Source of the DNA: Manihot esculenta
Lineage: Eukaryota > Streptophyta > Magnoliopsida > Malpighiales > Euphorbiaceae
Assembly: GCF_001659605.2 (NCBI RefSeq)
Contig: NC_035164.2
Location: 5,039,870-5,103,869 of the forward strand
Reading direction: 5' to 3'
Length of the DNA: 64,000 nucleotides
Part shown: positions 1 through 10,074 of the stretch, one piece after another
How the letters are laid out: each line of letters begins with the position of its first letter
Numbering within the stretch: the first letter of the stretch is position 1
Program-made: the position numbers and the translations under genes
The notes under the pieces: model-generated
The model's database searches: none
Told to the model about the DNA's origin: nothing
Seen by the model: only the letters and a program-made list of their open reading frames with translations

Positions 1-510
1 ATCACACATATACATAAACATGAGAACTTTTTCTTTTCTTTTACCAAGCCCAACCTGTGCATGCACATAAACATAAACATAAACCACACATTGGAGTCTC
101 ATCACATGCTCCTATGGGGTATCTCATCAAACATCAAGCTTGGTTGAACATAAACATCATAAAATATAGATCATGTATATACATGGGATTATTCAAACAT
201 ACTATGGTCAAGCACAATTCTAATCCTCAGTATCAATATTACATAACATGACTGTTTATAACCTTACATCATTTTACAAATCATCATGTCCACATCTATC
301 TATTACAATTCACAAGACTTTACTCTTCTTGACTCCCTGAACTAGCCCGTACCTGCAAACCTGGGGAATATAGGGAAAGGGGTGAGCTACTAGAGCCCAG
401 TGAGTAGAATACTAAAACATTTAAAACATATGCCATCATGTAATGCATCATATCACAGACAAATCACATTAAGGGTGAACCTGTCACCAACTAGTCCCAG
501 CATCATATCC

Positions 511-624
511 GTGCCAGGCCGTAGAATGGGGTCCTGGTCTTTCATACCGTGCTAGGCCGTAGAATGGGGTCTTGGTCTTTCATACCATGCCAGGCCGTAG
601 AATGGGGTCATGGTCTTTCCTCAG
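511..624. repeat. 38-bp tandem repeat, three units, inside the LTR
   Basis: Units start at 511, 549 and 587 and share the core AGGCCGTAGAATGGGGTC. A diverged counterpart is present at about 60070-60170 in the related solo LTR. Confidence 0.8.
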
Positions 625-984
625 GGACTAATTGGATCATACAGCATTCACTCACATCCACAACAAAGAATGCAGTGCAACATATTCGTGGATTCTAATG
701 CAACAACCTATTATATCACATGGCATTCATGATGCATGATTCATGCTAAAACTTGCATTAATTTAAAACATAAGGTTTATTTTACTCACCTCAGGCTAAC
801 TCTGACAATGAACTGAAGCAGCTGACTCACTGCTGGGGTCCTCGGTTCCTTGGGTCCGAACCTACACAGGTGGACTCAAATAAGGGACCAAACATACTAG
901 AACATGACTCTAAAAATATCCCCCAAAAACCCCCTAAAATACCTCAAAACAATCAAAGAATTCATGCAAAGGAGGGCTGAACAG

Positions 985-1950
985 GGCACTTTCGGCGGTA
1001 GGTTCGGCGACCGAAAGTCCCTCCAGAGCCGAAAGTCATGCACCTTCGGCGGCACTTTCGGCGGCCAAAGGTTCTCTCCAGAGGCGAAACTCATGCATGT
1101 TCGGCGGCACCTTCGGCGGCCGAAAGTCCCCTCCAGAGACGAAAGTCCACTTTCGGGGGCAGGCTTCGGCAGCCGAAAGCTTGCCTCCACAGGCAGGTTC
1201 GGCGGCTGAAAGTCCCTTCGGCTGCCGAACCTGAGTTTCTCCTAAAGTGGCAGAAACTCGGCTCTTATGCACATTTGCCTCCCAAAACCTTCAATCATGC
1301 ATACAACTCAACCAAAACATGCATAAACACATATATAAAACTCCTAGGGGCTTCAAACTATCCTAAACCCCAACTACAACACATCAAAAGTAACTCAGCA
1401 ACCTACATTATCCATAAACACAACACAAAACCTAGCAAAGCTCAACTAACCTAAGCATGCATTTCTACCCCAAGAATCAACTTGAAACTTGTTTAAAACA
1501 TATAATGAGCTCAAGATCGGCTCTTACCTCTTGAAGATCGAGAGGAAAAACGATCCTAGCTCGGAGATGGGAGAGATCGAGTTCCTTGAACCTCCAAGCT
1601 CCAAAACTTGCTATTTGCTTAAAAATCTTCGAAACAAAGGTGAAAACTCATAAAAATCATGGAAGATTTGAAGGAAGAACTCAAGATCGGCATGAGAGCG
1701 GCGGAGACTCACCTTGGCCGAAAATGGGGAGAAAAAGCTCACCCGTTCGGACATGGGGACCCCTTTATAGGTGGCTGGCCAGGCCACTTTCGGGGGCCTA
1801 ACGTGCCTCCGCATGCATGCCATGTTCGGCGGCCGAACATAAGGTTCGGCGGCCGAACCTGGACTTCCCTCACTTATGCCTTCGGGGGCCTAAAGCACTT
1901 CTGAAGCGCATGCATGTTCGGCGGCCGAACTTGAGGTTCGGCGACCGAAC
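985..1950. repeat. Cluster of GTTCGGCGGCCGAAC-type palindromes
   Basis: About ten perfect or near-perfect copies of a 15-bp palindrome (7-bp arms around one central base) lie in two groups, about 985-1231 and 1824-1950. Clear copies are at 1824-1838 and 1844-1858. The motif recurs in the reverse-strand version at 58973 and, diverged, at 59573 in the related solo LTR, so it belongs to the LTR family and not to a gene. Confidence 0.85.
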
Positions 1951-2127
1951 TCGAGTTTTCCTCCAATGCTATTTCATGCAAAAACTCATTTTCTTTCTTG
2001 CTTAAAAACATAAAAATGCATTAAAACATTTTATAAAAACATGGTTTTACCCTTCTAGAAGTCTCCGACACCCGAGATTCCACCGGACGGTAGGAATTCC
2101 GATACCGGAGTCTAGCCGGGTATTACA

Positions 2128-3200
2128 CCAGGTGTTAGCCCCACTTTATAAGATATTTTTACAACATTTCATGATAAGTCTCAAGGCGGGAATACGCCAG
2201 GCTGATCAACCAGGTATTGGTCTCGTTTCACGAGAAGTTTCTAATGCATTTAATGCCAAACCTCAAGGTGGGTATAAGGCAGGATGACCCACTGAGTATT
2301 AGTTCCGCTTCATGAGAAATTTCTAAGGCATTTAATGCCAGGCAGCAAAGCGGATATACGCTAGGCTGACCTATCGGGTGTTAGTCTCTAGAAGTTTCTA
2401 AGGCATTTGATACCAGGTCGCAAAGTGGGTATACGCCAGGCTAATCTACCGAGTGTTATTCCTGTTTCACAAAAAGTTTCTAAGGCATTTGATGCCCAGG
2501 CCTCAAGGCAGGTATGTACTAGGTCATGCGATTAAAAACATTGGTCCCATTTCACAATGAGAATCACAGGCATATGTCGCTTCTCTTATAATTACTTCCA
2601 AAGATTTAGGACTTTTTGCAAAAGAGGAAAGCCCATTGTAGGCTGACGAGACTTTTTGACGATTGACGAAGGCAGGACAGGCTGCCAAGTGAGCAAATGA
2701 AGTTTGCAAGGACTAGAAAAATTCCCAGAAACTTGTTACGGCTAGGAAATGCACAGAACCTCAATAGGGCTAGAAAAGGCCAAGTAGCTCATTAAGGCTA
2801 AAAAATACTCGGAAATTTGTCAAGGCAAGAAAATTCCCGGAAGCTTAATAGGGCTGGAAAAGGCTAAGGGCTCGTCAGGGCTAGAAAAATGTCTGGAAGC
2901 TTGTCGGAGCTCGAAAATGCTCGGAAGCTCATTAGAGCTGGAAAAATACGCGGAAACTCGTTAGGATTGGCCGTTAGGGCTATGAAAATACAAGGAGCTC
3001 GAAAATGCTCAGAAACTTTATCATGGTTGAAAAAATACACGGGAACCCGTCAAACGGTAAGGAAGACTGTCAGGGCTATAAAAAGTCAAGGAGGTCGTTA
3101 GGGCTGAGAAAATACTTGGAAGTTTGTAAGGCTAAAAAAATACACGGAAGCTCATCAGGGCTGTAAAAGTCCTCGTGGACTCAACTCGTTTCCAAGTTCA
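2128..3200. repeat. Retrotransposon-derived tandem repeats, two families
   Basis: The left part (2128-2520) has units of about 75-85 bp around 'aggcatttaatgccagg...gctaggctgacc'. The right part (about 2650-3200) has short units of about 30 bp of the type 'agctcattagggctggaaaa'. The same two families occur in the same order at 30720-31470 and 40990-42830, next to gypsy pol remnants, so I read them as the noncoding 3' part of a Ty3/gypsy element. No gene is seen. Confidence 0.7.
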
Positions 3201-4795
3201 TGAGTAGGGTCTTAAACACTCACATTAAATAAGCTGATATTAATATTATAAGGGAAAAAGTTGTTCGTAAATTATTCGAAATTAAATTTGATAAAAAACC
3301 GACCAGTTTAAACTCGTTTGCTAAACGAATCAAACTTGAACTTATTAATACTTGATTCAAGTTCGAAATGAGTAAAATTTGAGTTCGAAAAAATTTTAAT
3401 AAATCAAATTTAAACAGAAGAAATCTCATTTTTGCCCTTAAACTTTATGGCATGTCCAAATAAATCCAAAATCAAGTTTTGACTCAATTAATTCAAACTT
3501 TTTTGTTTAAGTTCAAATATGCCATTTTTGCTTGAAAAAATTTTTTAAAAATATTTTTTTAAAAAATTTTTATTATTAAAATATTAATTATATATTTATA
3601 AATATTTAATTATTTATGAAGTCTAATTAAAATAAAAAATAATACATTCGGCGTAATTGTTAGCACAAATTCATAAATCAAAAGCAATATAAATTTAAGA
3701 AATTAAAATTTCAAATCAGATAATACATTCTAAATTTTTCTACAAAATCACGAAACTTCATTTAGACAAATACAAATCATACAAACCCAAATTGATAAAT
3801 TCTATATAAATCCAGATAAATGGAGACTCAAAGTAAAGTAAATCTACATCGAATCCTCATACAGTTAAATTTGAAACACTAAGAAAAAAAAATATAAATT
3901 TACAATCCATTCAATAAACCTAAAAACCTCAAAAAATAAAAATTAAATTAATAATTTAGTAAATATAAATTGACAGCGTCAACATTAAACGATGTTATGC
4001 AAATCATTATCATACAAACGAATCTTGATATGTAAAATTAATATCCGTCTTACAGATAATGAAAAGGACCGCTTAACAGAAAAATATTTTTTTATATATA
4101 ATTGACTCTATTTTATATGAATAAATACATAAAAATTTATAAAAATTTAACACTATTTATTTTTTTTATAATTTTATTAAATTTATGTAAAAAATATTAA
4201 AATTATAAGAATTTATATAATATAAGATAACTTGAAAAACAAAATAATCACATCAAATTTATACACACTATATTACCACATGTCTTAATTTGATGAAAAG
4301 GACCAATCATATTAAAAACGACCTTTTTACATGTGGTGCCCTCTTATCACTGGCGTTTCATGTCATAATTAAGAATTACCAATCAACGTTGAGAAGAAAA
4401 CAAAGAGCTTCGTTTTTTTTTTTTTTTTTGAAAAAGTCTCCTATTATTATTAATGGGCCACCTCTCTTCAAAAAAGTTAAAGAATATAATTATCCAGTGA
4501 ACTGTCCATGGAATCATGGTGATGTGATGAATATATGTACATTTATTAAATATTTTAATTATAATGTAGCTTTTTTTCATTTAATTTTTCATCATTGTTT
4601 TAATTTAATTAATTAATAATTTAATTTGAATAGTCTTTCACATATTTTATGAATATTTTTTATTAAATTATCAAATTAAGCCAAACTAAAATACTTTATT
4701 TTAAATTATAATAATAATAATAATTACATAATTGAATGATAATTAAGAGTCAATACCATAAAAAAGCAATTACTTTTAATTAAATACATAGGTTA
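3200..4795. other. AT-rich spacer block, no gene seen
   Basis: This very AT-rich block is repeated with high similarity at about 42830-44560, partly at 31470-32495, and in two pieces at 51930-52304 and 54093-54477. A 108-codon frame at 4290-4616 is preserved at 44046 but contains a homopolymer T run of variable length coding for phenylalanines and resembles nothing known, so I do not call it a gene. The block marks the repeated unit carrying the P450 copies. Confidence 0.6.
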
Positions 4796-5290
4796 CAATA
4801 TTTATTAACATAAAATAAAAATCAAATCATCATGTAACGAAATAAATTTAATATAAAATAAAATTAAAGAAAAAATTTATTAAAAATATTTTTATATATC
4901 AAATAATTAATTTAATTTAATTTTAATATTTTTCACTTTAACTAATTTTCTGAATTAATTTTTAATTTAATTAATGAATTAAGTTGTAATTTTATTTTTT
5001 AATTTAATGTTTTTTTTTTATCAACTAGTTTTTATTAGCATTACAAATAAAATCCATAAATTTAATTACTTAACCTTGTGCATGTAAAGTTGAGGGGCAA
5101 TAGTCTTTCTTTGATGATACCAAACATCACCATTTGCAGTATTGAGGCCCTTGCCTAATAGAACTCCTCTGTCATTTTGTAGATAAGCAGATTTTTCAAT
5201 TTCAAATGATGTGAACGGATTTATTTCTCTCACTATGCTCAAATTATTCACTTATTCCACCAAGTGCAAACTTAGAATAACTTGTTATAA
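4796..5290 (-). pseudogene. CYP714-like P450 relic, exon 2 plus 3' flank only
   Basis: Positions about 5069-5260 match exon 2 of the intact P450 copies (motifs NLSIVREIN, LLGKGLNTANGDVW, APQLYMHKV). Exons 3-5 are gone: the remaining intron-2 sequence joins directly to gene 3' flank (4796-5010), which matches 7188-7405. The exon-2 donor has lost one base (attactt instead of attacctt), and the start of exon 2 has a small deletion where the intact copies encode IQLLYV. Exon 1 is absent, and Copia-derived sequence follows at about 5336. The same start-of-exon deletion is present in the relic at 44560-46130, so the two relics share an already broken ancestor. Confidence 0.8.
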
Positions 5291-5639
5291 ATATTGATAA
5301 ACATAACTAAGAGTACTATCCATTTCAACAAAAAAAAATTTAGAATGGATAATAAGACTAATCACCTCACTATTAATAGAATTTTGAATCTATAGAAACA
5401 AACGAGTATCATCCCTCATCCAATCTCTATGAGTTTCATTAGTAGAAGGATTTTTGGTAAGATGATCACTCATTTCAATATTTCGTAAATAAATGCGGAT
5501 ATTCTTACTCCAATCTAAAAAATTAGATCTATTTAATTTGTATTCATTGATTTTAGTCATTACAAGAATCATATTGGTTTTAACTTCAACTATAAAGACA
5601 ACCAACCCAAAACAATCAAAATAAATAAAGGATTAGAAG

Positions 5640-5930
5640 AACAGTACTCGTGCACAATACTCGTAAATAGTAACCGATGAACAATACTCGTGAATAGTAC
5701 TCGATGAACAGTAACAGTACTCGTAAACAGTACCCTATGAACAGTAACAGTACTCGTGAACAGTATCCTATGAACAGTAACAACACTCGTGAACAGTGCC
5801 CGATAAACAATACTCATTAACAGTACTCGTGAACAGTACCGATTAACAATTCCCGTGAACAGTACCCGCTGAACAATTCCCGTGAACAGTACCCGATGAA
5901 CAATTCCCGTGAACAGTACCCGATGAACAG
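5640..5930. repeat. GAACAGTAC-type short tandem array in the Copia leader
   Basis: Irregular units of about 15-25 bp, such as CGTGAACAGTACCCGATGAA, are repeated through the leader between primer-binding site and gag. The homologous array is at about 47370-47610. The array is open in several frames, but this is a repeat artefact. Confidence 0.8.
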
Positions 5931-5931
5931 A

Positions 5932-6245
5932 GCCCTAAGTCTCCAAACGTTACCCTTTATGGATAACCCAAATGAACACAGTGCTGAGTCTCCAAATGTT
6001 ATCATTTATGGGTAACCCAAATGAACATAGCCCTAAGTCTCCAAATGTTATCCTTTATTGGTAATCCAAATGAACATAACCCTAAGTCTCCAAATGTTAC
6101 CCTTAATGAGTAACCCAAATGAACAGAGTCCTAAGTCTCCAAATGTTACCCTTTTATAGGTAACCCAAATAAATAAAACCCTAAGTCTCCAAAAGTTACC
6201 CTTTATGGGTAACCCAAATGAACAGAGCCCTACGTCTTCAAAAAA
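5932..6245. repeat. 49-bp tandem repeat with a built-in hairpin, six units
   Basis: The motif ctccaaa recurs at 5941, 5990, 6039, 6088, 6137 and 6187, giving a period of 49-50 bp. Most units contain GTTACCCTTTATGGGTAAC or a close variant, an inverted repeat with a 7-bp stem and 5-base loop. A matching array lies at about 47620-47930. Confidence 0.85.
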
Positions 6246-6470
6246 ACTTTAAATCTCTATTGGTGAGGCTCTGATACCATGTAAAAATATAATATTTTGT
6301 TTGTTGTTATATTTCACGATAGAGATTACAACCTATTTATACACGAGACGGTATCTAAACAGAAAGAAAAATCAAGCCTATAATTATACAATCCTTAAAA
6401 TTAAGTAACTGACCCATCTATCAATATTTATTTCTTATATTAACATATTTACTTCCTATAACCTATAACA

Positions 6471-7187
6471 GATTAAAATCGGTCCCTTATCCTTTTCTCT
6501 TAAAAAAAAAAAATCTTTCTTTTCTCTCTCAAAATGGGTGGCAATTTACGAGCTGCTGCTAAGATTGCTATTAATGAGGGCAATATCATTTCTTGCACTC
6601 CAGACAGTGGACAAAACATACCCTCTATGGTCAACGAAGTAGATCTCAATAATATGAACAATGAGAAATGTTTCAATACATTAAAAGGTTGCAAGCTACT
6701 CTCGAGCATTACAAAGCTTTGGGGAAGCATTATTTATGACTCCTGGGCAAGGAGGATGCTTCCACTGATACCCTAAGAATTCGAATAGATGCGATCCAAG
6801 CGCAGTCCAAAGGAAAGACCAAACTAAAGGATGAAGAGTCATCGGATGAGACTCCAAAGAACGTTGATTGGAAGCTGATTCGAGCCGTGGAAAGGTACCA
6901 AAAGGAGCAAGAGAAAGACTAAGTACTAGAAGGAGTAAGAAGAAGACTATGGTTTGGACAATGTTTCGCCCCTATCAGATTAGATCTTAGTAGAAATTTT
7001 CTTAACCAAGTTCAAACTGTCAAGTTTAGAAAAATAAGATGGAACATCAAATCTCAGAAGTCAAATGACAAAATCTCAGAAATCACACGACAATCTTTAG
7101 GACGCCATACAGTTTCAAGATATCAAAACTTCGTATTGTACCGAATGTTTCTATTAACACAAATTTCATGTTATGCTGATTAATAAA
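6471..7187 (+). pseudogene. Ty3/gypsy gag leader fragment, decayed
   Basis: A short open stretch from 6534 (MGGNLRAAAKIAINEGN...) is followed, with frame breaks, by a stretch around 6820-6925 that reads SSDETPKNVDWKLIRAVERY. The latter is similar to the gag leader at about 22600-22680 (KLVRAVQRYQKE). Near-identical fragments occur at 48157-48866 and 16570-17279. It begins immediately after the Copia LTR and ends where P450 3' flank starts, so it is a truncated insertion relic. No intact product. Confidence 0.55.
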
Positions 7188-7733
7188 TTTACAATATTTA
7201 TTAACATAAAATAAAAATCAAATGATCCTGTAACGAATTAAATTTAATATAAAATAAAATTAAAGAAAAAATTTGTTAAAAATATTTTTATATATCAAAT
7301 AATTAATTTAATTTAATTTTAATATTTTTCACTTTAACTAATTTTCTGAATTAATTATTGATTTAATTAATGAATTAAATTGTAATTTTATTTTTTAATT
7401 TAATATTTTATAATTACCTATTCATATTTTATAACTTATGTAATAATAATTACTCATTCTATTCCATAATTTTTTAACATCTTTTTATTAATGAATTAAT
7501 TTTTCTTTTCTTTTCTTTTTCTCTCTCATTAATTTTTTTTATTTCACGTATTATAATATTATTGAATTAATTGAATTATTGTACATAACAGTTGTATTGT
7601 AAAATCACTTCCTCTTAAGATAGGATTACCCATAAAGCAGTTTTTCTTTACAAGAAATTATTTTTAATACTAAAGTACATGAACATATTGCATGAGAACT
7701 TATTACATGAAGCTCAACTTTCAAGCAAAGCAC
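7188..7733. other. 3' flank of the first intact P450 gene
   Basis: AT-rich sequence shared by the P450 copies (compare 17280-17826, 48867-49410 and 55742-56038). On the minus strand AATAAG and AATAAT-like elements lie 30-90 bp past the stop codon and could serve for polyadenylation. No other gene is seen. Confidence 0.55.
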
Positions 7734-9705
7734 TCATATCTTTTGAATAAGGAGATTCACACCATGCTCAGGCTCCAAAAGCAGACCATAAGTAGGTGAG
7801 TGTCGATATTTAGGAGAGATAGTAAGTTTGAAATTAGAGAGTATGACAGCGAAAAACACTTTCAATTCTATTAAAGCCAAGTTCTGTCCAGGACACACTC
7901 GAGATCCCAATCCAAAAGGTATATAGGCTTGTGAAGACTTGCAGGCTCCGGTAACTCCATTAGTGAACCTCTCAGGATTAAACACGTCTGCATCAGCTCC
8001 CCAATATTCAGGATTACGATGCAATGCTGGTAGCCATATCCAAATGTCCATTCCTTTTGGAACCTTCAACTCACCAAGCTTCACATTTTGCATTGCCTCT
8101 CTTGAAACCAATGTCACTCCTGGATAAAGCCTCAGAACCTCTTGGATCACCATTTTTAACTGCATGAAAAACACAAAAATCAATTAAAAATACGGATGCA
8201 GTGCAACTTCTCAGTTTATATCTACTTATGTGAATGTATCTACCACTTTCATCTTGCTGAGCATATTGTAGTCTAGGAGCTGTTGTCCCTTACAAATCTC
8301 TAAAACTTCAAACCGAGCACGGTCTTGCCATTCAGGATGTGAAGCTAGTAACATTAAACCCCAAATTGCTGCAACAGCAGGGGATTGGTACCCACCAAAA
8401 ATCATATTTTTGCAATTGTCAACTATGAACTCATCTTCTGTTAACTTTCCAAGTTCACCATTCTTGGAACCTTCAATGATAGCTTGTAATAAGTCCTGAT
8501 GAGATGTAGATCCACTTCTCTCCTTAGCTATGTCCATTATCATTCCATGGATCTCTTTTGCTAATCTCCATGTTTTTCTATTTCTTTCTATAGGAAGAAA
8601 TCTTATTCATAAACATAACAATGAGTATTAGTCGTGTAAGTGATTTAGATAAAACTAAACAATTTTATAATAAATACATTTAGACTGATTGTATAGAAAA
8701 AGGTGAAGATATACATACCTTAGTAAAGGAATCCCAAGAGTTGCGGTTTCACCCATAGCCTTGAGGAGTTCATGACACTTGGAAAATACTTTAATTCCAT
8801 TATGATGATCACTTCCAAATATTATTTTTGAGGCAATATAAGTAGTGAAAATTCTCGCATGCTCATCCACCACTATATCAACCATCCCACCCTCACCTTC
8901 TCTATCTATTATCTTCGCCCATGCTTTAACTAGCATACTACCAGATTCCACCATCAGATTCACCATATCCTGTGTATAATAAATATTATTTTTTATTAAA
9001 GCAAATAATTTTAATTAGCCTTACAAATAAAATCCATAAATTTAATTACCTTAACCTTGTGCATGTAGAGTTGAGGGGCAATGGTCTTTCTTTGATGATG
9101 CCAAACATCACCGTTTGCAGTATTAAGGCCCTTGCCTAATAGAACTCCTCTGTCATTTTGTAAATAAGCAGGTTTTCCAAGTTCAAATGATGTGAACAGA
9201 TTTATTTCTCTCACTATGCTCAGATTATTCACGTACAACAATTGTATTCCACCAAGGGCAAACTTGAATAACTTACCTGTCGTATACGATGAACATAACT
9301 AGGAGTTAACGAATGAGAATTGATTTAGAGTATGTCTGAAATCTTAAACTCGAATGTTAACAAAAACTATATATATATGTATGAAAAAGGGGAAATTAAT
9401 ATGTATGAAATACCATAGTTTTTGGCCCAATGCTTGAGATAGGGTAAGACAATTAAGGGACCATCGATCTGTGGAGTTTCAGAATTTTGAGAAACCATTC
9501 TCTCCATTTCTGGTATGTTTCCCAACAGCAGAGAAGGTGGAGGACCTTTGATTCCTTGCTCTCTAACAAGCTTATTAGTTTTATAGCTCTCATGCTTCCA
9601 CCACGCAACATAACATAAACAAATGACGAGAAAACTCCATAAAAGAAACATCATAGACTGAAGCGTTGATAGAAATTTACACCCCAACTGTATTGCTGGA
9701 TTCAT
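7734..9705 (-). CDS. CYP714-like cytochrome P450, intact copy 1
   Basis: Five exons join in frame with GT-AG introns: 9414-9705, 9050-9276, 8719-8969, 8244-8601, 7734-8159 (517 residues, usual length for the family). Features: hydrophobic N-terminal anchor (about 18-35), proline hinge GPPPS (54-58), K-helix EVLR (383-386), PERF (438-441), and heme loop FGLGSRVCPG with the cysteine ligand at 465. The context CKNMIFGG...LMLLASHPEWQDR and the C-terminal SPKYRHSP...EPEHGVNLL are typical of CYP714, a CYP72-clan family including gibberellin-oxidising enzymes and at least one triterpenoid hydroxylase; the substrate here is unknown. The oxygen-activation motif is GGYQSP (326-331), lacking the usual acid and threonine. 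Expected to sit on the endoplasmic reticulum. It is most like the copy at 56039-57968. A chromovirus insertion begins about 370 bp upstream, which could affect expression. Confidence 0.87.
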
Positions 9706-10070
9706 GGACGTGGCTCTTTAAATAGACCATTCACATGCACGTCAATATCTGCAAGTGATAAATACCTCTCCTATATATCATCTGCATGTGATAAATGTTT
9801 ACTAAAAACAAATGAAGAAAAAAAAAAAGCTTATTTATATATAACAAACTTATGAAACAATATGTTTTTCTTTAATTATTAAACAGTTAAATCTTTTTTA
9901 TTTCTGTTTATTTTTATTTTTACTTTTAATCTAAGCTGTACTAAAAATAAAATATTTTTAGTTGCAATTAGCCATCCACGATCAGTTATGAGCCATAAGT
10001 GACAGCTATTAATTATTAACTATATTTATATAAAATAGTTGTTTTGAATTCGGTTGTAAATCTATGATCT
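9706..10070. other. Upstream flank of P450 copy 1
   Basis: AT-rich 5' flank on the minus-strand side of the gene, closely matching 57969-58335 upstream of P450 copy 4 and different beyond about 100 bp from the flanks of copies 2 and 3. A TATTTAAA sequence lies only about 12 bp before the start codon, too close to be the working TATA box. The homology to 58335 stops at about 10070, where retrotransposon sequence begins. Confidence 0.5.
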
Positions 10071-10074
10071 CCAG

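Larger units (their letters stand above)
1..2127 (-). mobile_element. LTR of a Ty3/gypsy-type retrotransposon, cut by the window edge
   Basis: Read on the minus strand, this begins with TGTAATACCCGGCTAG at position 2127, a typical start of a plant gypsy LTR, and runs off the left edge. A TATA-like CCTATAAAGG (minus strand) lies near 1765. It shares its layout with the solo LTR at 58808-61286: the same start, GC palindromes, a repeated 'attctatgcc/attctacggcc' motif and a matching TATA position. Flanking DNA resumes at 2128 with the repeat sequence also seen at 30750. No protein-coding region is supported; open frames at 897-1454 arise from the GC-rich palindromic repeats. I cannot tell whether this is a solo LTR or part of a complete element, because the rest is outside the window. 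Confidence 0.75.
5336..6470 (-). mobile_element. Copia-type gag-only retrotransposon fragment with 5' LTR
   Basis: On the minus strand, in order: LTR 6470-6280 (191 bp, TG...CA); primer-binding site at 6279-6267 (TGGTATCAGAGCC, complementary to initiator methionine tRNA); a repeat-filled leader (about 6245-5640); and the start of gag (about 5605-5390). The gag part has the Copia-type pattern KLNRSNFLDWSKNIRIYLR and DHLTKNPST. The rest of gag and the 3' LTR are missing. The complete relative at 46587-48156 shows what was lost. Having gag without protease, integrase or reverse transcriptase in that longer relative fits the TR-GAG class of non-autonomous plant LTR elements. Confidence 0.75.

Noticed and set aside
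897..1454. Several overlapping open frames of 78-138 codons on both strands
   Set aside because: They are produced by the GC-rich palindromic repeats of the LTR, show no domain, and are not kept in the related LTR at 58808-61286.
4290..4616. A 108-codon frame repeated at 44046-44375
   Set aside because: Repeated only because the spacer was duplicated. It includes a variable-length T homopolymer and is absent or broken in the third and fourth spacers.
7939..8127. 62-codon plus-strand frame conserved in five places opposite P450 exon 5
   Set aside because: Antisense shadow of the coding exon; conserved only because the P450 copies are nearly identical.
9706..9730. TATTTAAA as the P450 TATA box
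   Set aside because: It lies only about 12 bp before the start codon in the intact copies, too close for a transcription start and leader.
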